Shown: piece by piece, positions 58,141-64,000 of the stretch
Position numbering within the stretch: position 1 is the stretch's first letter
Layout: each line of letters opens with the position of its first letter
NCBI GenBank assembly: GCA_050084985.1
Contig: JBITNC010000001.1
Coordinates: forward strand, 126,480,001 to 126,544,000
Origin: Nageia nagi
Taxonomy: Eukaryota > Pinophyta
DNA: 64,000 nucleotides
Direction: 5' to 3'
Made by a program: the position numbers and the translations under genes
The notes under the pieces: model-generated
What the model was told of the DNA's origin: nothing
The model's database searches: none
What the model saw: only the letters and a program-made list of their open reading frames with translations

Positions 58141-61113
58141 GGAAATAACAATGATAACATTTAGGCTACTATTGAAGGTATGCAAAGATAGATTAATCAA
58201 TTAGCAAGAGGATCAATTTAGCTAGATAATTCAATTGAGTATGGTAGTCCTCTATGTGATGAGATCCATGTATGCATGCCACCATCAGATTATAAAAATC
58301 TCAAATTTTGTAAGTTCAATGTGAAAAGAGATCCTATGAGACATTTGCAAGGGTTTAAAGATGAGTGTGAGCTTAAAATCAATGTGGATTCAAGATTATA
58401 AGCAAAGTTCTTTCCTTATAGTTTGGAAGGAGAGGCTTGTGAATGGTTTTATGCTCTACCAAAAAGGTCAATTACATCATTTAAAGAATTGAAAAACTTA
58501 TTTCTAGAATAGTATAAACATAATATCAAGCATGAAGTCATGTTTTTGGATCTATGTGCTATGATACAAGGTGATACTAAGAGTCTTGAAAAGTTTATTA
58601 TATGATTCAAGAAGACATGGCAACAAATCAAAATAAAGCTTACTAAAAAAGAGGTAAACAATATTTTCAAGGATGCTATCATATTATCCTTACAATCTTA
58701 TGTCATTGATTATACACATCTAGCATTTTTTGATATGACATATAAGCTATTAGAAAAATAAAAAATCCTTTTGAAATTAGGGCTTGTGAAGTATCGAGAT
58801 GATGACAAACCTATGGCTAAATATAAGTAGCTATAATCACCAAAGAGAGATAAATCCATTCATGTGATAGAAAAGGTAGATGAAAAGAAAGAAAGGAAAT
58901 TCATAAAGTTTCCTATACCTCCTAGGTTTATCTTGAAAGATCTAATGGCAAAGGGATTATTACAACCTTTACCTAAGAGAGAGGAACATGAATCAGCAAA
59001 GAGGCTAGCATGGTACAATGAAGATAGATATTATGAATATCATAAAACCAAGGGCATTGCACTAATGGGTGTGGAGGCCTAAGAAATAAAATACAAAGGC
59101 TTATAGAGCATGGATTTTATGTTTTTCCTACTAAAGTTAAAGATATAGAGGAAGAGTAGCATGTCAATATAATTTTTCATGAAGAAGTATGTGTAGCACT
59201 TACAAGAGGAAGATCAAGAGTAGCAACAAATCCTATCACATGTGAAAAAGAGCTTCCTAAAGATCCAAGAAGTTTTGACCTCATTGAGCAACTCAAGAAT
59301 ACATAGGAAAAGGTTAGTTTGTTTGAATTACTTCAAATTTCAAAATCTCATAGAGAAATGATGAATTAGATTTAAAAAATAGTTAGATAGATAGGAATAT
59401 CTCAATCATTACTTTTGCAAAAAAGGTATAAATATGGAGTAAAGGGGATGTTATCACTTTTCACCCTAGAGAAAGACCTAGCAAGGATGTGACCTAGTTA
59501 CATCCACCATTATTTATTGAAGTGAATATCTCTGGTAATATAGTTAAAATACCATTGATAGATGGTGGGATAGCTTTGAATATTACTACCACTCAATTGA
59601 TTTCATAGTTTGATCCAAATTTGTTACTTCCAAGAGAAGAGACTACCAGTGAGAGTTAAGGGGTTTTATAGTGTTACAAAAAAATGTGCAGGAATCATCA
59701 TACTTCCAATCAAAGTGGGAAACAAGGTGCTTCAGACCCTCTTCTACATTAAAAATAGAAAACCTTATAATTTTAATTTTATTTTTGTAAGACCTTGGAT
59801 AGATGACATGGAAAGAGTAGTATCCACTTTGCATAGATGTTTCAAATTTTGTTCTAAAGGAAATTTTTGCAAGGTAGAGGCAGATGAGCAGATAGCCAAG
59901 TAATGCAATTATGTTCTCTCTAAAAGATTTATTCTATATTATTCAAAGGATGAGGCTATCCTAGCTAATAATTATCAAATTTATAGAAAAGAGTTATAAA
60001 AAATCAACATCAAAGATATCAAATTTAGTTCATATACTATCATGGATGTCAATAATATCAATCTAGAGATAGATTTGGATAGATAGCAAGAGGCTCAAGA
60101 AAAGGACTATGCATGCTCCTCTAGGATTCATAAAAATTATTGGTAATCCTATTTAGAATAAATCATGAAGAAAAACAAACATTGCATTGTTCTGTATGAT
60201 GAAGATAATCATGATGGTCAGGTTAGCCATTCATTATTAATGCAAGAAGATGAATAGGTAAGAGATGATCAAAATTGCTTTGTTATTAAATGTGAAATAG
60301 ATGATGAAGATGCAATAAATGCTATATACTTGTTTGAGAATGATGATGCTTTCTTAGAATCTATGGGTGCTAGAACTAAATATCTAGCTAGGCATGAAAA
60401 GAGGACTCACAAACATTGTCTAGATGTACATGCTTACCTTGATGAATCTATGGAGGATAAAATTGAAGGGTTGGAAGAGTTTCCATTTTCCACATCATAA
60501 AAATTAGAAATGACTTGGTTGAATGAAGATATAGAGGAGGTCAACATTGGTTCTCAAGAGACATCATAATTCCTAAAAATGGGTAAGTTCCTTGAGGAAC
60601 CTTTGCAAAATGAGTTGATTCAATCCTTTCATGATTATTCTAAATTATTTGCATGGTCATATAAATATATGCCTAGATTAGATGAAAATTTTGTAGTACA
60701 TAACTTGGTTGTTGAGAAAGGAGTAGTTCCTATAAAGCAAAAACCAAGGAAGATACCTTTTCAGATTTCTTTACTAGTTAAGAAGGAAATAGAGAACTAT
60801 TGGAAGCTAGTTTTATTAGACCCATTGATTATTCAAAGTGGATGGCTAATGTAGTTCTAGAAAATAAATCTATAAGTGAAATTAGAGTATGTATTGATTT
60901 CAAAGACCTAAACTACAGGTGAAATTAAAGTATGTACTAATTTCAAAGACCTCAATAAAGCATGTCCAAAAGATGACTTCCTACTACCCAACATAGATAT
61001 GATCATTGATAGTTTGGTAGGTTATGAGATGTTATCATTTATGGATGGATTTTCAAGATATAATCAAATCAAAATCAAGGAAATTGATCAACATAAAATA
61101 ACCTTTAGGAATC
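58141..61113 (+). pseudogene. Tat-like gag, protease and RT N-terminus
   Basis: The Gag core is at 58290-58520: KFNVKRDPMRHLQGFKDECE, then SLEGEACEWFYALPKRSITS and KELKNLFLE. A degraded knuckle YYEYHKTKG lies near 59030. The protease site PLIDGGIALNI is at about 59551-59585, followed by RPWIDDMERVVSTLHRCFKF near 59790. RT begins with the linker ORF 60579-60854 (FAWSYKYMPRLDENFVVHNL), then KVCTNFKDLNKACPKDDFLL near 60930 and MLSFMDGFSRYNQIK near 61035, which has one catalytic Asp. It is interrupted at 61113 by the TRIM-like element and resumes at 62617. A 43-bp duplication at 60876-60961 repeats the first RT motif. Confidence 0.87.
60876..60961 (+). repeat. 43-bp tandem duplication in RT
   Basis: GTGAAATTAGAGTATGTA at 60876 and GTGAAATTAAAGTATGTA at 60919 start two copies that each end CAAAGACCT. 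It duplicates the CIDFKDL-type RT motif and adds 43 nt, which shifts the frame. Confidence 0.85.
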
Positions 61114-61453
61114 TATTAGGTCCCTATACTACTCATGTAACCCATATATTGTTATTATGTGTCCTATAGAAGTCCACTATGGTTATTGTTATTCCCTTAC
61201 ATTATTATTGTTATGTTGGCCATACATTATTATTGTTATGTCGGCTAGTGTCCTTTCATTGTAGTGGCACCCCTTGGACTCCTATATATACTAAGGAGGT
61301 ATTATCATTTGTATTGTTGAAGGTTATGGAATTGATATGATGTAAAGGAGGTTGCCCCTTTGAAGTATCTTATTATAGATTTTATCTCTTATTCAATACA
61401 TTGAGCTCTTTTTCTCATGATTTTATGCTATTTTGGGAACTTTGTTCATAACA
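61114..61453 (+). repeat. 5' LTR of the TRIM-like element
   Basis: TATTAGGTCCC (from TGTTAGGTCCC) to CATAACA. A TATA-like CCTATATATA is at 61281-61290. An imperfect ~30-bp direct repeat of ACATTATTATTGTTATGT lies near 61200-61245. Confidence 0.88.
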
Positions 61454-62255
61454 TTTGTTATCAAAGCAGATGATTCTACGGTTTCATAGCTCAAAACTAG
61501 TCATCGTGGCATTTTTGCTAACACTTTTTTTCACAAGGTTTCAAATTTGAAAATTTATTGAACTTTTAGAATACATACCAAATAAGTTTTAGTTAAAATT
61601 TTAGATCCTAATTTGATATATTTTACAAGTCACACTCAGGGAAGTTAAGGTTTGTGACTAGTCTCAAAAGCATGTCTGAAATAGGTGTTCTAGCTAAAAA
61701 GTGTATATCTATAGTTTTACAAGTCCAAACTAGGTGAAACCTATTGGATTGGTTAGGGTATAGATAGAAGTTTATTTATTACAATTTTCAAGGTTTGGGA
61801 ATAAATAGGTGACACATGGCACTTCGTACAAGTTTGTAATTCTGAAAAATCCAAAAATTAGCACATTTTGGGAACGTTATAGCCATTTCCTATTGGAATA
61901 TCAGAATTTGATGAAATATATGGAATTGAAAATAAGACATTTGAGGCTACCATAGGTAGAAATTTCAAACTCTAAAGGGCTAAAATTTTAGATTTACAGT
62001 AGTTGGAAGATCAGATAATAGAATAGTCTCCAAATCATGATTTAAAAAGCACTGCATCTTGGGGAATTGTGGTCTCCTACAATGTACTTACAGTATACCA
62101 ACATCCTTAGAGATGGCTTTTAGGATGGAAAGGTAGGTTGAAAGTAAAAATATGGCAATGGCTGAATATTTCACATGGGAAGATGAGAAATTTCTACAGA
62201 AGCATACAAAATTACTAAAACATTGAGGACAACATTTTTTTGAAGGAGAGGGGCA
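61454..62255 (+). other. Non-coding interior of the TRIM-like element
   Basis: About 800 bp between LTRs with PBS and PPT only. No open frame or known motif was found. Confidence 0.6.
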
Positions 62256-62616
62256 TGTTAGGTCCCTATACTACTCATGTAGCCCATATATTGTTATTAT
62301 GTGTCCCATAGAAGTCCACTATGGTTATTGTTATTCCTTTACATTATTATTGTTATGTCAACTAGACATTATTATTGTTATGTCGGCTAGTGTCCTTTCA
62401 TTATAGTGGCACCCCTTGGACTCCTATATATACTAAGGAGGTATTATCATTTGTATTGTCAAAGGTTGTAGAATTGATGTGATGTAAAGGAGGTTTCCCC
62501 CTCTAAGTGGCTTATTACAAAGGAGGTTGCCCCCTCAAAGTGGCTTATTACAGATTTTATCTCTTATTCAATGCATTGAGCTCTTTCTCTCATGATTTTA
62601 TGCTTTGTTCATAATA
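62256..62616 (+). repeat. 3' LTR of the TRIM-like element
   Basis: TGTTAGGTCCC to CATAATA. It carries a 33-bp tandem duplication at 62486-62551 (AAAGGAGGTTTCC / AAAGGAGGTTGCC) that the 5' LTR lacks. Confidence 0.88.
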
Positions 62617-64000
62617 GAATATTTGGGGAAACTTTTGCTACAAGGTAATGCCATTTGGTCTTAAGAATGTGGGGGCCACATATCAGAGAGTAATGATAGC
62701 CATGTTTCATGAATTCAATCATAAAATAGTAGAGGTCTATGTAGATGATATCTTGATAAAGTCAAAGAATAGAGAAGATCATGTCAAGGATATAAAAGTA
62801 GCATTTGAAAGGATGAAGAAGTATAAGTTATGAATCAAGCCTCATAAATGTGTATTTAGGGTATCATTAGGAAAACTCTTAGACCATATTGTCTCTAGGA
62901 GAGGATTTGAAGTGGATCCAAAGAAAATTAAAGCCATCATAGAAATGTCTCCTCCTACAAATCTTAAGCAATTGATAAGCCTTCAAGGTAAGATTCAAGG
63001 TGTAAGAAGATTTATTTGTCAATTAATAGATAATATAACTCCTATGTCTCATTTACTTAAGAAACAAGTTGAGTTTAAATGGGATGTTAAGTGTCAAGAA
63101 GCATTTGATAAAATAAAAGAGTATTTATTAAATCCATTAGTATTAGCTCCATATAGGCATGGAGAACCTCTTTGGCTCAATGTCTTAGCTACAGAACATG
63201 CATTTGGGGTAATGCTAGCAAAGAAAAAAGAAGATGGTAAAGAAAGAGCAATCTATTTTATTAGCAGGACATTGATGGAATATGAAACTAGGTACACACC
63301 CATTGAGAAGTTATGTCAATGTATACTATTTGCTATTGAGAAGTTGAGACATTATATGATCAATAGCACATCACATGTACTTAATCAAGTAGACCCATTA
63401 AGATATCTAATGTCAAAAACATGCCTCAATGGAAGGTCAACAAAATGGATCATGCTAATTTAGTAGTTTGACCTCAAGTTTTTAAAATAAAAATTAGTAA
63501 AAGGCCATGTAGTCACAGATTTTGTTGTAGAGTTCTCTATGGAAGATAATATAGAACTCAAAGAAAAATTTTAGAATGAATGTGCTTTGGAAAAAATCAT
63601 ATAACATGCAGAAGAGGACCACCCATGGCCTTATTATAAAGGAAATAGAAACATCAACATTCCTCTTTTAAAGGTATTAGAATGCTAGAAGATGTATTTT
63701 GATGGATCATGATGTATGCAAGGTTTAGGAGCAAGAATAGCATTGATATCACCTTAGAATGATGTTATTCCCATGTCATACAAACTATCATTTGAATGCA
63801 CTAACAATATGGTAAAATATGAAGCTCTCATATTAGGATTAAAAGTATCTATAGAGATTGGCATTACATATCTACATATTTATGGGTATTCCAATACTGA
63901 TAGTGAACTAAGTCAATGAGATATATAACACCAAGGATGAAAATCTTATTCCATATAAAGTTCTTATTACAAAACTCCTTGCTTATTTTGAAGAGTATTA
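62617..64000 (+). pseudogene. Tat RT C-terminus, RNase H and aRNase H (runs off window)
   Basis: Continuation of the RT after the TRIM-like insertion. MPFGLKNVGATYQRVMIAMF starts at 62648, and VEVYVDDILIKSKN with catalytic YVDD is at about 62733-62760. RNase H in the 183-codon ORF 62912-63463 includes FKWDVKCQEAFDKIKEYLL, YFISRTLMEYETRYTPIEKL and DPLRYLMSK. A second, archaeal-type RNase H begins near 63690 (MYFDGS, ECTNNMVKYEALILGL), as in Tat elements. Stops are less frequent here than in the copy at 50.7 kb. Integrase would lie beyond 64000. Confidence 0.9.

Larger units (their letters stand above)
61114..62616 (+). mobile_element. TRIM-like non-autonomous LTR element, TSD GAATA/GAATC
   Basis: A 1.5-kb insertion with LTRs 61114-61453 and 62256-62616, a Met-type PBS (TGTTATCAAAGC, 61456-61467), a strong PPT (GAAGGAGAGGGGCA, 62242-62255) and about 800 bp of interior without coding sequence. 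The flanks GAATC (61109-61113) and GAATA (62617-62621) differ at one base. The host RT frame is restored by taking the right-hand copy. Orientation follows from the PBS/PPT order. Replication would depend on proteins of another element. It is larger than classical TRIMs, so it may be a deleted LTR element. Confidence 0.9.

Noticed and set aside
1-64000. CRISPR arrays, tRNA or rRNA genes, plastid/mitochondrial insertions
   Set aside because: None seen on reading; all tandem arrays are explained by minisatellites or LTR-internal repeats.

Overview
The window looks like nuclear, repeat-rich DNA of a seed plant with a large genome. It is very AT-rich and holds no intact host gene, tRNA, rRNA, CRISPR array or bacterial operon that I can see. 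Nearly everything recognisable is a decayed transposable element: Ty1/copia, Ty3/gypsy of chromovirus-like and Tat-like types, a non-LTR LINE, one probable hAT-like DNA element, and non-autonomous LTR elements. Reading frames carry many TAG/TAA/TGA stops where relatives have CAG/CAA/CGA codons, plus indels, as expected of old methylated copies. Most features below are therefore pseudogenes or repeats. The best evidence is structural: target-site duplications (TSDs), primer-binding sites (PBSs), polypurine tracts (PPTs), and coding motifs that resume across insertions.

Layout. (1) 1-15 kb: a copia-type LTR with PBS (143-640), then a chromovirus gag-protease remnant on the minus strand (about 1200-2781). 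A minus-strand copia element (2787-14904, TSD AACTT) sits in that gag, and inside the copia reverse transcriptase sits a gag-only LTR element (4938-9559, TSD ACTGG). This is a three-level nest. (2) 15.4-18.0 kb: two copies of a ~583-bp tandem repeat, the first split by a 1.5-kb hAT-like element (8-bp TSD) full of palindromic minisatellite. (3) 18.3-36.9 kb: an 18.6-kb minus-strand Tat-like gypsy element with TSD ATATT. It has a gag, a protease and a truncated pol in which reverse transcriptase runs directly into the integrase C-terminus, an unidentified extra sense ORF, and an antisense ORF resembling the plant mobile domain (PMD) family. A foldback copia derivative (29773-33298, TSD TAGCT) interrupts its gag. 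(4) 36.9-50.7 kb: the end of another LTR with a PBS, a LINE fragment lacking its catalytic core, a second possible PMD-like ORF, and a copia solo LTR (49295-49792). (5) 50.7-64 kb: a 5'-truncated plus-strand Tat pol followed by a 189-bp tandem repeat, PPT and 3' LTR. Then comes a second plus-strand Tat gag-pol that runs off the window, its reverse transcriptase interrupted by a 1.5-kb TRIM-like element (61114-62616).

No host pathway can be inferred. The most interesting items are the Tat element that pairs an antisense PMD-like ORF with an unknown sense ORF, the compensating hairpin in its LTRs, the gag-only element, the foldback copia, and the hAT-like element built largely of self-complementary minisatellite.
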